Of a stretch of DNA of 64,000 nt, positions 14,999 through 24,523 are shown in pieces. Origin of the DNA: Jeongeupia naejangsanensis. GTDB lineage: Bacteria > Pseudomonadota > Gammaproteobacteria > Burkholderiales > Chitinibacteraceae. The stretch's first letter is position 1, and each line of letters opens with the position of its first letter. The notes under the pieces were generated by a model, which ran no database searches, was not told the DNA's origin, and saw only the letters and a list, made by a program, of their open reading frames with translations. Both the position numbers and the translations under genes were made by a program. The stretch lies in contig NZ_JAESND010000007.1 in the NCBI RefSeq assembly GCF_016865585.1, positions 124,001-188,000 on the forward strand. The letters are read 5' to 3'.

Positions 14999-15529
14999 TC
15001 AGCCTTTCTGGGCGCGCTCGAAGCTCGTGACGATCTCGGCCTGGGCTGCGGCCTTGTCGCCCCAGCCGGTGACCTTGACCCACTTGCCCTTCTCCAGATC
15101 CTTGTAGTGCTCGAAGTAGTGCTTCACTTGCGCGAGCAGCAGCTCCGGCAGGTCTTCCAGCTTCTGGATGTGGGCGTACATCGCGCACACTTTCTCGACC
15201 GGTACGGCGATGACCTTGGCGTCCTGACCGGCTTCGTCTTCCATGCCCAGCACGCCGATGGCGCGGCACTTGATGACCATGCCCGGCGACAGCGGGAACG
15301 GGGTGTGGACGAGGACGTCGACCGGATCGCCATCCAGCGACAGGGTATGCGGCACGAAGCCGTAGTTCATCGGGTACGACATCGAGGTGCCGACAAAACG
15401 GTCGACGATGATGCAGCCGGCTTCCTTGTCGAATTCGTACTTCACCGGCGGCGCATTGGCCGGGATTTCGATGATGACGTTGAAGTCGTTCGGCAGGTCC
15501 TTGCCGGCCGGGATCTTGCTGATGTCCAT
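14999..15529 (-). CDS. ppa: Inorganic pyrophosphatase
   Basis: A 176-residue family I soluble pyrophosphatase that hydrolyses the pyrophosphate released by biosynthesis. The signature DGDPVDVLV is at 66-74, giving the metal-binding Asp66, Asp68 and Asp71. Other active-site segments are visible: KYEFDKEAG (30-38), YPMNYGFVP (52-60) and [16 protein letters not shown] near the C-terminus. Length and order match the bacterial hexameric enzyme. It is divergent from the Pat gene, sharing a 170-nt promoter region, and ends at its own terminator. Confidence 0.97.
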   Translation of the reverse strand: MDISKIPAGKDLPNDFNVIIEIPANAPPVKYEFDKEAGCIIVDRFVGTSMSYPMNYGFVPHTLSLDGDPVDVLVHTPFPLSPGMVIKCRAIGVLGMEDEAGQDAKVIAVPVEKVCAMYAHIQKLEDLPELLLAQVKHYFEHYKDLEKGKWVKVTGWGDKAAAQAEIVTSFERAQKG

Positions 15530-15699
15530 GCTGCTTCCTGATGCGGGTTATTTGGAAAACCCGAGAATTATAACGGTAGGTGATTTCGGCCGCATCCGGC
15601 GTGATCGGGCAATGGCAGAATGCGTCAGAGTTGATCCGTCGCAGCGCGTGCCACTTCGCTGCCATTAGAATGACGGCATAACCGGCAAAGGCTTGGGCC

Positions 15700-18375
15700 A
15701 TGAAAAAACACTACCTGACCCCTCTGTTCGATCCGCGCTCGGTGGCGGTGATCGGCGCGTCGGACCGCGCCGGCTCGGTCGGGACCGTCGTCCTCGCCAA
15801 CCTGCTCGAATCGGGATACGGCGGCAAGGTCTACCCGGTGAACCTGCGGCACGCAAAGGTGCAGGGTGTGGCGGCGTTCAAGCACGTGCGCGACATCGGT
15901 GCGCCGGTCGAGCTGGCGCTGATCACCACGCCGTCGAAAACACTGCCGGACGTGATCGAGGAGTGCGGCCGGGCCGGCATTCGCGCCGTGGTGATCATGA
16001 GCTGTGATTTCGTCGGCACCGACGCCAAGACCCGCAAGCTGCTCGACCGCATTCTGGTGCGGGCGCGCCAGTACGGCATCCGGCTGATCGGGCCGACGGT
16101 GTTCGGCATGGCGCGTGGCGCCAGCAAGTTTGCCGCGGCCAATTACATCGGCAAGATCAAGCCCGGCAGCATGGCGCTGGTGTCGCAGTCGTCGTCGGTG
16201 ACCTCGGCCATTCTCGACTGGGCCGAGTCGCACGACATCGGTTTTTCCTCGGTGGTGTCGCTTGGCGTAGCCGCCGACGTCGATGTCGGTGAAACGCTGG
16301 ATTATCTCGTCGCCGACAACAAGACCAAGAGCATCCTGCTGTACATCGAAGACGTGCATGACGCGCGCACGCTGATGTCGTCGCTGCGTGCCGCCGCGCG
16401 TTCCAAACCGGTGCTGGTGCTCAAGGTCGGCCGCTACGACGACGAGGTCAAGCTGGGGCGGACCCACTCGGAACGGCTGATCGGCCGCGACGACGTGTTC
16501 GACAATGCACTGCGCCGCGCCGGCGTGCTGCGGGTGCGCTCGATCAACCAGATTTTCACCGCCGCGCGGGTGCTGACCAACAACCAGCGGGTCAAGGGGC
16601 GCCGGCTGGCGATCCTCACCAACGGCATCGGCGCCGGGCTGATGGCGGTCGACCGGGCGCGCGACCTGAACGTGCCGCTGCCCAAGCTGTCGCCGGAGAC
16701 CGTGGCGCGGCTCGACGCGATCATCCCGGGCCAGACCAGCCGCGACAATCCGGTCGACATCCTCGGCAACGCGCCGGCATCGCGCTTCGAAGCGGCGACC
16801 AGCATCATGCTCGAGGACCCGCAGATCGACGGCGTACTGGTGATCTTTACCCCGCAGGCCGGCACCGACGACATGGAAACGGCGCGGGCGCTTGCGGCGC
16901 TGCGCAAGGCGCATGAAAAGCCGATCCTGTTCGCATGGATCGGCGGCAAGAAGGTCGAAGCCAGCCGCAAGCTGCTCGCCAAGGCGGGGTGTGCGTATTT
17001 TCACGCGCCCGAGCAGGCGATCGAGGTGTTCTATTCGCTGGCCGCGTGGCAGTACAACCAGCAGTTGCTGCTGCAGACGCCGGGCCCGCTGGGCGAATGG
17101 GACGCGCCCGATCTCGAGACTGCGCGCATGATCATCGACGGCGTGCTCGCGGGTGGCCGCAGCGTGCTCGACGAGATCGAATCCAAGGCCATCCTGCGTG
17201 CGTTCAATATTCCGGTAACGCTGACGATGCGCGCCGCCAGTGCCGACGAAGCGGTCAACGCCGCGATGGGCATGGGTCTGCCGGTGGCGCTGAAAATCGA
17301 TGCCGAAGGCGTACTGCACAAGACCGACGTCGACGGCGTGGCGCTGGGGCTGACCAGTCTGGTGCAGGTGGCAGCCGAGGCGAACAAGATGCTGGCGCGG
17401 GCGCGCGACCGGCTCGGCGACAAGCTCCGGGGGCTGACGGTGCAGCCGATGCACGGCAAGAAGAACGCCCGGGAGCTGATGGTCGGCGTCGCGCACGACC
17501 GCGCGTTCGGACCGGTGATCACCTTCGGCGCCGGCGGCATTGCCGTCGAGGTCTTCAACGATGTGGCGGTGGCTCTGCCGCCGCTGAACGAATACCTGGC
17601 CGAAAACCTGATCCGCCGGACCCGGGTGAAGAAAATGCTCGAGACCTTCCGCAACCAGCCGGCGGCCGATCTCGATGCGGTCAAGGGCGTGCTGCTGCGG
17701 GTGTCGGAGATGGTGTGCGAGCTGCCGCAGATCCAGCATCTCGACATCAACCCGCTGGTCGTCGACGAGGCCGGCGTGATCGCTGTCGATGCGCGAATCA
17801 TTGTCGCGCCGGTGGACCCCGAGGCGCGCCGCTATGCGCACATGGCGATCCATCCTTATCCGTCGCATCTGGTACAGGTCACGCAACTGAAGACCGGCAT
17901 GCCGGTGACGATCCGGCCGATCCGCCCCGAAGACGCCGAGCTGATCATTTCCTTCGTCGGCAACCTGTCGGAAGAGACGCGCTACAACCGCTACATGAGC
18001 ACGCTGAAATCGCTGCCGCAGATCCAGCTCGCCCGCTTCACCCAGATCGATTATGCCCGCGAGCTGGCGCTGGTCGCCGCGGTCGAGTCGGGCGGCGGCG
18101 AGGCCATCGTCGCGGTCGCGCGTTTTGTGGTGAACCCGGATTACGACAGCTGCGAATTCGCCATCGTCATCGACGACGCCTGGCAGGGCAAGGGGCTGGG
18201 CAACCGGCTGATGAATGCGCTGTTTGACGCCGCGCGCGACATGCGTTTGTCGGAGGTCGAGGGCGAAGTGCTGACCAGCAACAAGACCATGCTGTCGTTC
18301 ATGAAGTCGCTCGGTTTCGAGGTCAAGCCGCATCCGGACGACGACGGCCTCAAATGGGTAGTCAAGCCGCTCTGA
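15700..18375 (+). CDS. Pat/YfiQ-type protein lysine acetyltransferase (acyl-CoA synthetase-like + GNAT)
   Basis: An 891-residue fusion. Residues about 8-135 form a CoA-binding Rossmann domain ([18 protein letters not shown]), about 150-460 the succinyl-CoA-ligase-like domains, about 480-710 an ATP-grasp domain, and about 735-891 a GNAT acetyltransferase domain ([11 protein letters not shown]). In relatives such as Salmonella Pat the GNAT domain acetylates lysines, notably of acetyl-CoA synthetase, and the large domain senses CoA metabolites. His256 ([10 protein letters not shown]) stands where ADP-forming acetyl-CoA synthetases keep their phospho-His, though the TGALAG that usually follows is changed, so ligase activity is uncertain. 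Probably monocistronic. Confidence 0.92.
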   Translation: MKKHYLTPLFDPRSVAVIGASDRAGSVGTVVLANLLESGYGGKVYPVNLRHAKVQGVAAFKHVRDIGAPVELALITTPSKTLPDVIEECGRAGIRAVVIMSCDFVGTDAKTRKLLDRILVRARQYGIRLIGPTVFGMARGASKFAAANYIGKIKPGSMALVSQSSSVTSAILDWAESHDIGFSSVVSLGVAADVDVGETLDYLVADNKTKSILLYIEDVHDARTLMSSLRAAARSKPVLVLKVGRYDDEVKLGRTHSERLIGRDDVFDNALRRAGVLRVRSINQIFTAARVLTNNQRVKGRRLAILTNGIGAGLMAVDRARDLNVPLPKLSPETVARLDAIIPGQTSRDNPVDILGNAPASRFEAATSIMLEDPQIDGVLVIFTPQAGTDDMETARALAALRKAHEKPILFAWIGGKKVEASRKLLAKAGCAYFHAPEQAIEVFYSLAAWQYNQQLLLQTPGPLGEWDAPDLETARMIIDGVLAGGRSVLDEIESKAILRAFNIPVTLTMRAASADEAVNAAMGMGLPVALKIDAEGVLHKTDVDGVALGLTSLVQVAAEANKMLARARDRLGDKLRGLTVQPMHGKKNARELMVGVAHDRAFGPVITFGAGGIAVEVFNDVAVALPPLNEYLAENLIRRTRVKKMLETFRNQPAADLDAVKGVLLRVSEMVCELPQIQHLDINPLVVDEAGVIAVDARIIVAPVDPEARRYAHMAIHPYPSHLVQVTQLKTGMPVTIRPIRPEDAELIISFVGNLSEETRYNRYMSTLKSLPQIQLARFTQIDYARELALVAAVESGGGEAIVAVARFVVNPDYDSCEFAIVIDDAWQGKGLGNRLMNALFDAARDMRLSEVEGEVLTSNKTMLSFMKSLGFEVKPHPDDDGLKWVVKPL

Positions 18376-18490
18376 CGGTGCCTGGGGGGGCGGGAATTTG
18401 CCGGATTGTCGGTGGCGGGCAAACCGGTCACGCTTTGCCGCTCGGCGAATGGCGCCGACCGCCGAAGCCCTGCTGAAAAAGGAAACCAGC

Positions 18491-19666
18491 TTGACCGTCC
18501 TGCCCAAACTCCTTGGCCTGATCGCGCCCGTCGTCGCGGCCTGCCTTCCCTTCGTTGCTCACGCAGCCGACGACGACGCCAGAATCCGCAGCATCGTCGA
18601 TGCGGCAATCCGCCCGGTGATCCAGCAGTACGACGTGCCCGGCATGGCCGTCGCGGTCATCGTTGACGGCAAGCCCCGCTTCTTCAATTACGGTGTCGCG
18701 TCGCGACAGGACCATACCCCGGTCAGCGAGAACACGCTGTTCGAACTCGGCTCCGTCAGCAAGACGTTCACGGCAACGCTGGCGTTGTACGCGCAGGAAA
18801 CCGGGAAGCTGTCGCTGGCCGATCACCCCGGGCGATACATGCCCGCGCTTGCGGGCTATCCGGTCGACAAGGCCAGTCTGCTCGAACTGGGCACGTACAG
18901 CGCCGGCGGCTTGCCGCTGCAGTTTCCGGACGCCGTGTCGGACGACGCGCAAATGATCGACTATTTCCGGCAATGGAAGCCGGATGCCGAACCCGGCGTG
19001 CTGCGCCGCTATTCCAATCCCAGCATCGGTCTGCTCGGGCATGTCACCGCGATCGCACTGAAAAGCAGTTTTGCCGACGCGGTGGAAACCCGGCTTTTCC
19101 CGGCGCTCGGCCTGAACCAGAGTTATGTCCGTGTGCCGCAAGGCGAGATGGCCCGCTATGCATGGGGCTACGACAAGACGAACAAAGCCATCCGGGTGAA
19201 TCCGGGCATGTTCGATGCGGAAGCCTACGGCATCAAGTCTTCGGCGGCCGACATGGCCCGTTTCGTGCAGGCAAACATCGATCCGGCCAGGCTTGAAGGC
19301 CCGATGCGACGCGCCGTCGAGGGCAGCCATACCGGCTACTTCAGGATCGGCGAGATGGTGCAGGGCCTGGGCTGGGAGCAGTATCCGTACCCGGTTTCGC
19401 TGCAGCGACTGCAGGCCGGCAACTCGCCGGAGGTGAGCATGAAGCCCAATCCGGCAGTGAAGCTGACCCCGCCGCGCAAACTGTCAGGCGCGACGCTGTT
19501 CAACAAGACCGGCGCAACGAACGGATTCGGCGCCTACGTGGCTTTCGTGCCCGAGGAGAAGATCGGCATCGTGATGCTGGCAAACCGGAACTTCCCGATT
19601 CCGGCCCGGATCGATGCGGCGCATGCAATCCTGAGCCGGCTCGCGCCCGGTTCGACGCAGCGCTGA
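18491..19666 (+). CDS. ampC: Class C beta-lactamase
   Basis: A 391-residue periplasmic serine beta-lactamase. All three class C motifs are present: SVSK at 88-91 (nucleophile Ser88, Lys91), YSN at 174-176 and KTG at 339-341, and the region [18 protein letters not shown] is characteristic of AmpC. I chose the TTG start because it has AAGGA about 8 nt upstream and gives a compact signal peptide ([15 protein letters not shown] to VAHA, cleaved before ADDD). An in-frame ATG at 18449 would add 14 polar residues and weaken the signal. No ampR-type LysR gene is adjacent. Hydrolysis of penicillins and cephalosporins is expected from the family; the spectrum cannot be told. Confidence 0.93.
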   Translation: MTVLPKLLGLIAPVVAACLPFVAHAADDDARIRSIVDAAIRPVIQQYDVPGMAVAVIVDGKPRFFNYGVASRQDHTPVSENTLFELGSVSKTFTATLALYAQETGKLSLADHPGRYMPALAGYPVDKASLLELGTYSAGGLPLQFPDAVSDDAQMIDYFRQWKPDAEPGVLRRYSNPSIGLLGHVTAIALKSSFADAVETRLFPALGLNQSYVRVPQGEMARYAWGYDKTNKAIRVNPGMFDAEAYGIKSSAADMARFVQANIDPARLEGPMRRAVEGSHTGYFRIGEMVQGLGWEQYPYPVSLQRLQAGNSPEVSMKPNPAVKLTPPRKLSGATLFNKTGATNGFGAYVAFVPEEKIGIVMLANRNFPIPARIDAAHAILSRLAPGSTQR

Positions 19667-19711
19667 ACGTCGGGCGTGAACATCCGCCCGGTCGTTGATT
19701 CGGTCAGCGAA

Positions 19712-19738
19712 GCCCCCGGCTGCGACGGCCCGGGGTTT
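19712..19738 (+). terminator. Possible ampC terminator
   Basis: CCCCGG/CCGGGG stem with a 10-nt loop followed by TTT, 47 nt past the ampC stop. Modest strength. Confidence 0.5.
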
Positions 19739-19780
19739 CGCCGGCCGACAACCTGAACCGTACGGGCCAGGCGCCGGTCG

Positions 19781-20479
19781 TCAGGCGAGGTCGAACACCA
19801 GTACCTCGGCCTGCTTGCCGGCCGCGACGGTGACCGACGTCTCGTCGCTGAGCATCAGTGCATCACCCGTCTCCAGTGCAATGCCGTTGACTTCGGCGTT
19901 GCCGCGGGCGACATGCACATAGGCGCGCCGGCCGGCCGCAATCGGCTGCGTCGCTGTTTCCTCGCCGTCAAACAGCCCGCTGTAGAGCCGCAGATCCTGG
20001 TGGATCGTCACCGAGCCATCGGCGCCGTCGGCACTGGCAACCAAACGCAGGCGGCCGCGTTTTTCGTCGTCGCCGAAATGCGTTTCCTCGTACGACGGCT
20101 TCACGCCCTTGCGGTCCGGGATGACCCAGATCTGCAGGAAGTGCGCGGCGTTCTGCTTCGACGGGTTGAACTCCGAATGCAGCACGCCGGTGCCGGCGCT
20201 CATGCGCTGAACGCTGCCGGGACGGATCACCGAGCCGTTGCCCATGCTGTCCTTGTGCTCCAGTTCGCCTTCGAGCACGTAGCTGATGATTTCCATATCG
20301 CTGTGCGGGTGCGTGCCGAAGCCCATGCCGGGGGCGACGCGGTCGTCGTTGATGACGCGCAGCGCGCCGAACTGGACATGAGCCGGATCGTAGTAACCGG
20401 CAAACGAGAAGCTGTGCCAGGAGTCCAGCCAGCCGTGGTTGGCATGGCCGCGTTCGCCGGCTTTGCGCAGCTTGATCAT
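19781..20479 (-). CDS. Pirin family protein (YhhW-type bicupin)
   Basis: A 232-residue bicupin. The N-terminal cupin has the pirin metal ligands His57 and His59 (GTHPHSDME), His101 and Glu103 (VLHSEF). E. coli YhhW, the closest known type, has quercetin 2,3-dioxygenase activity in vitro; the physiological role is unclear. It contains the typical NHGWLDSWHSFSFAGYYDP N-terminus. AAGGAG lies upstream of the ATG. It is divergent from a LysR-type regulator 113 nt away, and this pirin/LysR pairing is common in proteobacteria, so the regulator probably controls it. Confidence 0.93.
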   Translation of the reverse strand: MIKLRKAGERGHANHGWLDSWHSFSFAGYYDPAHVQFGALRVINDDRVAPGMGFGTHPHSDMEIISYVLEGELEHKDSMGNGSVIRPGSVQRMSAGTGVLHSEFNPSKQNAAHFLQIWVIPDRKGVKPSYEETHFGDDEKRGRLRLVASADGADGSVTIHQDLRLYSGLFDGEETATQPIAAGRRAYVHVARGNAEVNGIALETGDALMLSDETSVTVAAGKQAEVLVFDLA

Positions 20480-20592
20480 GGTGTACTCCTTCTAAGTTGT
20501 TGAACCAGTAACGCTATGCTATTCCTTGACTTAATGTGTTGATAGCGAAAAGATATGGATATCTTGTTCGAATTTATGAATGGATATTTTCC

Positions 20593-21504
20593 ATGCTCAG
20601 GCTCAATCTCGAATCGCTGGAAATCATCGACGCCATCGCCCGCAAGGGCAGCTTTGCGGCCGCGGCCGAAGCGGTGCACCGGGTGCCGTCGGCGGTCACC
20701 TACATGGTCAAGAAGCTCGAGGATGAACTCGACGTGCAGCTGTTCGACCGCAGCGGCCACCGCGCCCGGCTGACGCCGGCCGGCGAGACACTGCTCGAGG
20801 AAGGGCGGCATCTGCTACGCGCGGCCGGCGATCTGGAGTGCCGGGTCAAGCGGGTGGCGACTGGCTGGGAAACCGAGCTGAATATCGCCATCGATGCGCT
20901 GATGCCGCTGTCGCTGATGCACGGGTGGATTGCCGAGTTCGACGCGCTCGAATCCGGCACGCGGCTGCGCTTCTCGCGCGAAACGCTCGGCGGTGTGTGG
21001 GAAGCGCTGGTCGACCATCGTGCCGACCTTGTGATCGGTGCATCGCTCGAGGGGCCTCACGGTGGCGGCTATGCCACGCACTATCTGGGCGACTGCGAGT
21101 TCATTTTCGCCGTTGCGCCACAACATCCGCTCGCGGCGCTGCCCGAGCCCTTGCAGGCCGCGCAGATCCAGCAGCACCGCTCGTGCGCGATCGCCGACAG
21201 CTCGCGTCACCTGATGCCGCGCACGGTCGGCATCCTTTCGGGGCAGGCGACGCTGACGGTGCCCGATCTGGCCGCCAAGCTGGACGTACAGCTGGCCGGG
21301 CTGGGCTGCGGTTATCTGCCGCACTGCGTTGCTGCGCCCTATCTGGCGGACGGGCGGCTGGTGCAAAAGGCGATCGAGGAGGTGAAGCCGCCGACCCGGC
21401 TCTACGCCGCCTGGCGTACCAGTGGCGCGGGCCGGGCCTTGCGCTGGTGGCTGGATGCGCTGGCGGCGGACGAGCGGATCGGTCGCTGGCTCGCCGGGCG
21501 CTAG
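20593..21504 (+). CDS. LysR-type transcriptional regulator (likely controls pirin gene)
   Basis: A 303-residue LysR protein: winged helix-turn-helix at residues 1-60 (GSFAAAAEAVHRVPSAVTYMVKKLE), linker helix, then a periplasmic-binding-like co-inducer domain from about 90. The start was placed at MLRLNLESLE because it gives the normal distance to the HTH; upstream in-frame codons encode atypical sequence. Divergent orientation to the pirin gene suggests a shared operator in the 20480-20592 gap, where the AT-rich spacer holds both promoters. Inducer unknown. Confidence 0.9.
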   Translation: MLRLNLESLEIIDAIARKGSFAAAAEAVHRVPSAVTYMVKKLEDELDVQLFDRSGHRARLTPAGETLLEEGRHLLRAAGDLECRVKRVATGWETELNIAIDALMPLSLMHGWIAEFDALESGTRLRFSRETLGGVWEALVDHRADLVIGASLEGPHGGGYATHYLGDCEFIFAVAPQHPLAALPEPLQAAQIQQHRSCAIADSSRHLMPRTVGILSGQATLTVPDLAAKLDVQLAGLGCGYLPHCVAAPYLADGRLVQKAIEEVKPPTRLYAAWRTSGAGRALRWWLDALAADERIGRWLAGR

Positions 21505-21550
21505 GCCCAACAAAGGTGGCTGCCGGATCGGCGGCCACCATGCTGGACCA

Positions 21551-22006
21551 TCAGTTGCCGGTTTTGGTCTTCTTGGCGACCACGGCGGGCTTCTTGGCCG
21601 ATGTGGTCTTCTGCGGTGCCGATTTGGCCGGTGCGTCAGCGTCGGCCGGCACGATTTCAAGCGATTGCACCGAAACGCCGATGCAGCTGAGGGCACGGTC
21701 GATGTCGCCGATCACACGAACCTTGGTACGGTCGTTGACGGCTTCCTTCGGCCACTGCTCCTCGTCGATATCGATGCCGATGGCACCGCTCTTGTCGCGA
21801 AACTCGTAACGGTCGCCCTTGAGTTTGCGCAGGATGTAGCCTTCGAGGCTGACTGCGGTCTTGTCCGGCGCCTGCAGTGCGGCAGCGGCAGTGTCGACGT
21901 CGGTGGCTTCGCTGCCAGGGCCGTTGTAGCCGGCCTGGGCCGACGCTAGCCAGAGCCCCGACAACAGGGCCAGACAGACGATGGGGGTGTGCGTGCCTGT
22001 GCTCAT
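21551..22006 (-). CDS. YgiW/YdeI-type OB-fold periplasmic stress protein
   Basis: A 151-residue precursor with signal peptide (cleaved near SAQA-GYNGPG). Residues about 38-118 form a bacterial OB-fold (BOF): VSLEGYILRKLKGDRYEFRDKSG, then IGIDIDEEQWP and TKVRVIGDID, followed by a VQSLEIV strand. It has a Lys/Ala-rich C-terminal tail (AKKPAVVAKKTKTG), which is not part of the standard domain. E. coli YgiW and YdeI are linked to peroxide and metal stress tolerance; ligands are unknown. The gene is single, downstream-convergent with the LysR gene. Confidence 0.85.
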   Translation of the reverse strand: MSTGTHTPIVCLALLSGLWLASAQAGYNGPGSEATDVDTAAAALQAPDKTAVSLEGYILRKLKGDRYEFRDKSGAIGIDIDEEQWPKEAVNDRTKVRVIGDIDRALSCIGVSVQSLEIVPADADAPAKSAPQKTTSAKKPAVVAKKTKTGN

Positions 22007-22132
22007 GATGACCTCCTGGTCCCATACAGGGCTCGTACGCGCGTGTTTTTCGCTGCACTGTGAAAACTTGTCGCTGGCCCATGTGCTTACAGTGTAGGCA
22101 GCGCCATTGGCGGGGAAGGGGGCCGGAAAAGC

Positions 22133-22159
22133 AAAAACCCGCGGTGATCGCGGGTTTTT
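22133..22159 (-). terminator. Terminator of the cybB-yceI operon
   Basis: CCCGCG/CGCGGG hairpin with A and T runs on both sides, 23 nt beyond the last yceI stop. Confidence 0.88.
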
Positions 22160-22181
22160 GCGGGCGGGCAGACAGGCGGTT

Positions 22182-22748
22182 TTATTGCTTGCCGGCTTCG
22201 ACCTGGATCGTCAGTTTGACTTCATCACCCACGGCCGGCAGGTAAGCCTTCATGCCGAAATCGCTGCGCTTGAGCACGGCGGTCGCGGCGGCACCGCACC
22301 ACGGCTTCTTCATCATCGGGTGCTGGCCACACTTGAAGTCGCCGACGGCCAGCGTCAGCGGCTTGGTGACGCCGAGCAGGGTGAAGTCGCCGTCGACTGC
22401 GACCAGCTTGTCGCCGTCGAACTTGAAGTTCTTCGACTTGAACGTCGCGGTCGGGTACTTGGTGACGTTGAAGAAGTCTTCGCCCTTCAGGTGCTTGTCA
22501 CGCGCATCCCAGCCGGTGTCGATGCTGGCGGTGTCGATGGTGATGTCGACGCTGCCGGTCTTCTTTTCAGCGTCGAGCACGATGCTGCCGCTGGTCTTGT
22601 CGAACGTGCCTTGCTGGGTCGAGAAACCGAGGTGGTTGATCGAGAAGCTCGCCGCGGTATGCGACGGATCGATCGAGTAGGTTTCCGGTGCGGCGAAGGC
22701 GGCCGAGGCGACGGTGGCGAAGGCGGCGGCGATGATCAGTTTTTTCAT
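22182..22748 (-). CDS. YceI family periplasmic lipid-binding-like protein (copy 2)
   Basis: A 188-residue precursor: signal peptide ending AAFA, then a YceI domain. Family motifs: YSIDPSHTAASFSINHLGFS, GSIVLDAEKKTGSVDITIDTASIDTG and the lipocalin-like strands up to VKLTIQVEA. YceI proteins bind isoprenoid or quinone-like lipids in a hydrophobic barrel. It carries an extra Cys pair region (KCGQHPMMKKPWCG) typical of this subgroup. It is the last gene of a four-gene operon with a second, more distant yceI, a cupin and a cytochrome b561-like protein. Confidence 0.92.
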   Translation of the reverse strand: MKKLIIAAAFATVASAAFAAPETYSIDPSHTAASFSINHLGFSTQQGTFDKTSGSIVLDAEKKTGSVDITIDTASIDTGWDARDKHLKGEDFFNVTKYPTATFKSKNFKFDGDKLVAVDGDFTLLGVTKPLTLAVGDFKCGQHPMMKKPWCGAAATAVLKRSDFGMKAYLPAVGDEVKLTIQVEAGKQ

Positions 22749-22763
22749 GTGTGTACTCCAGGG

Positions 22764-23093
22764 TCAATCGACGATGAAAAGGGTGGCTCCGGTCCGGGTG
22801 GACGAGCGGTGCGGTTCGGCGTTGTCGGCCACCTGATAGCTCATGCCGGGCAGGAGCGTGTAGCGGCGGCCGTCGGCGAGTTCGGTGTCGAGCTCGCCGG
22901 ATAGGCACAGCAGGATGTGGCCCTTGCTGCACCAGTGATCGGCCAGATAGCCCGGCGTGTAGCTGACGCGGCGCACGCGCACGTTGCCGAACTGGCGGGT
23001 GCGCCAGCGTGCTTCGCCGGTTTCGCCCGGGTGCACGGTCTCTTCGACCGTGTCCCAGTCGGTGACGCCGAAGGCGATCTGGTCCAGTTGCAT
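22764..23093 (-). CDS. DHCW-motif cupin fold protein
   Basis: A 109-residue single-domain cupin. The sequence DHWC at 52-55 (YLADHWCSKGHILLCLSGEL) and LLPGMSYQVAD later mark the small DHCW-motif cupin group, where the Cys/His replace the usual cupin metal triad. Function is not known. It is packed between two yceI genes with gaps of 2 and 15 nt on the same strand, so it is translated from the same message; this suggests a joint role with the YceI proteins and cytochrome b, perhaps handling a lipid or quinone-like ligand (inference). Confidence 0.85.
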   Translation of the reverse strand: MQLDQIAFGVTDWDTVEETVHPGETGEARWRTRQFGNVRVRRVSYTPGYLADHWCSKGHILLCLSGELDTELADGRRYTLLPGMSYQVADNAEPHRSSTRTGATLFIVD

Positions 23094-23095
23094 GC

Positions 23096-23665
23096 TTACT
23101 TGCCGGCCTTGCCGTTCAGCACGAAGCGGTACTTGACCAGCACTTCGTCGGCCACTGCACCGGTATCGGCCCAGTCGCCGTCGCCAAGCTTGTACTGCAG
23201 GCGTAGCAACGGGAAGCTGCCGTCGAGCTGCAGGTCGGCACCGTTCTGCTTGGCGGTGAAGGTCGAGACGATGTCGCGGCTCACGCCCTTGATCACCAGC
23301 GGACCACGCGCTTCGAACTTGCCGTTGCCGAGCGATTTGACACTCTTGGCGGTGAAAGTTGCCTTCGGGGTGGCGGCCGTGTTGAACCAGGCCTTTTTCT
23401 TGGCCTCGTTGTCGCCATCCGGGCTGCCGGTGTCGATGCTGGCGAGGTCGACGCTGAACTCGGCCTTGGTGGCTTCCGGCTTGGCCGGGTCGAAGTCGAC
23501 GCTGGCGGCAAAGCGCTTGAAGCTGCCGTCGCTCGGCGTGTTCATCTGCTTGAAGGTGAAGCCGATCTGGCTCTTGGCGGCATTCAGCGTCTGCGCGGCC
23601 TGGGCCGGAACGATCACGGCGGCGGCCAGCGTCGCGGCGATCAGCGTGGTACGGAAACGGGTCAT
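23096..23665 (-). CDS. YceI family periplasmic lipid-binding-like protein (copy 1)
   Basis: A 189-residue precursor with signal peptide ending PAQA and a YceI domain (LNAAKSQIGFTFKQMNTP, DLASIDTGSPDGDNEAK, WFNTAATPKATFTAKSV). It differs clearly from copy 2: it has no Cys pair and belongs to the FKQMNTPSDGSFKRF subgroup. It lies 34 nt after the cytochrome b gene and 2 nt before the cupin gene. The combination of YceI with cytochrome b561 is widespread and is thought to involve isoprenoid quinones. Confidence 0.92.
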   Translation of the reverse strand: MTRFRTTLIAATLAAAVIVPAQAAQTLNAAKSQIGFTFKQMNTPSDGSFKRFAASVDFDPAKPEATKAEFSVDLASIDTGSPDGDNEAKKKAWFNTAATPKATFTAKSVKSLGNGKFEARGPLVIKGVSRDIVSTFTAKQNGADLQLDGSFPLLRLQYKLGDGDWADTGAVADEVLVKYRFVLNGKAGK

Positions 23666-23699
23666 CGTGTTCTCCTTGTTGTGGATGTCCGGGGCCGGA

Positions 23700-24248
23700 T
23701 CAGCGGCCCCAGGGCAACATGCGCGACAGTGTGGCGTCGCGGTCGATCAGGTGATGCTTGATCGCGGCGGCGGCGTGCAGCACCACCAGTGCGAGCAGGG
23801 TATAGCCAAGGTAGTAGTGGACTTCGGCCAGCGTTGCGCCGAGTGTTTCGTTCTTGCCGACCAGATCCGGCAGTGGCCATTCACCGAACAGCACCACCGA
23901 GTAACCCTTGGCCGAACTCATCAGCCAGCCGATACAGGGCAGGGCGAACATCAACAGATACAGCAGGTGATGGATGCTGGCGGCCGCCTTGAGCTGCCAG
24001 GCCGGCTGGTTCGGCAACGGCGCCGGTGCGCCACGTCCGAGTCGCCACGCCAGCCGCAGGATCAGCAGGAACATCACGCTGATGCCGGCCCATTTGTGCC
24101 AGGCGATGACCTGGAACTTGAGCTTGAACGTCTGCGGGCCGAGTTCGAGGCTGTTGAAGTACCAGATCAGGCCGAAAGCCGAAAAGATCAGCAGCGCCAT
24201 CACCCAGTGCAGCGCCATCTGCAGCGGGTCGTAACGATCTCGCGACAT
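23700..24248 (-). CDS. Cytochrome b561-family di-haem membrane protein
   Basis: A 182-residue four-helix inner-membrane protein. Haem-ligand histidines sit in the expected helices: MALHW (H14), AWHKWAGI (H51), IHHLLYLL (about 92-93) and VHYYLGYTLLALVVLHAAAAIKHH. DRYDPLQMALHWVMALLIF is the typical N-terminus. It probably moves electrons between the quinone pool and a periplasmic partner; superoxide oxidase activity is known for E. coli CybB. First gene of the operon with yceI, cupin and yceI; AAGGAA lies 5 nt before the ATG. Confidence 0.92.
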   Translation of the reverse strand: MSRDRYDPLQMALHWVMALLIFSAFGLIWYFNSLELGPQTFKLKFQVIAWHKWAGISVMFLLILRLAWRLGRGAPAPLPNQPAWQLKAAASIHHLLYLLMFALPCIGWLMSSAKGYSVVLFGEWPLPDLVGKNETLGATLAEVHYYLGYTLLALVVLHAAAAIKHHLIDRDATLSRMLPWGR

Positions 24249-24523
24249 GAAGATTCCTTATTCAGATTTATTGACCTGAAGCAAATAGTATTGCCGTAGG
24301 CTCATCGATGGATAGCTAAAAATATGCAACTGATAGTTCAAAAAAATAGAATGAGATGGCCAGGGCCACCGTCACAATGTAGCGCCGGGCTTCGAATCAT
24401 GTCGAGTGCTTACGACCGGCAAAAGGCGATCTTGCGCTGCAGCAGGTAGAATCCCCTACGTGGATGTTTGCATATCTCGCAGCGCGCCATTCCGGCGCGA
24501 GGCCTTTCAGGAATCTACTTGGC

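Noticed and set aside
15625-18507. Very long minus-strand open frame opposite the Pat gene
   Set aside because: It is the antisense shadow of a well-supported gene, with Arg/His/Gln-rich nonsense composition typical of high-GC reverse frames and no domain.
21505-21550. GGTGGC/GCCACC hairpin after the LysR gene as a terminator
   Set aside because: The stem has a long loop and no T run; not convincing as an intrinsic terminator.
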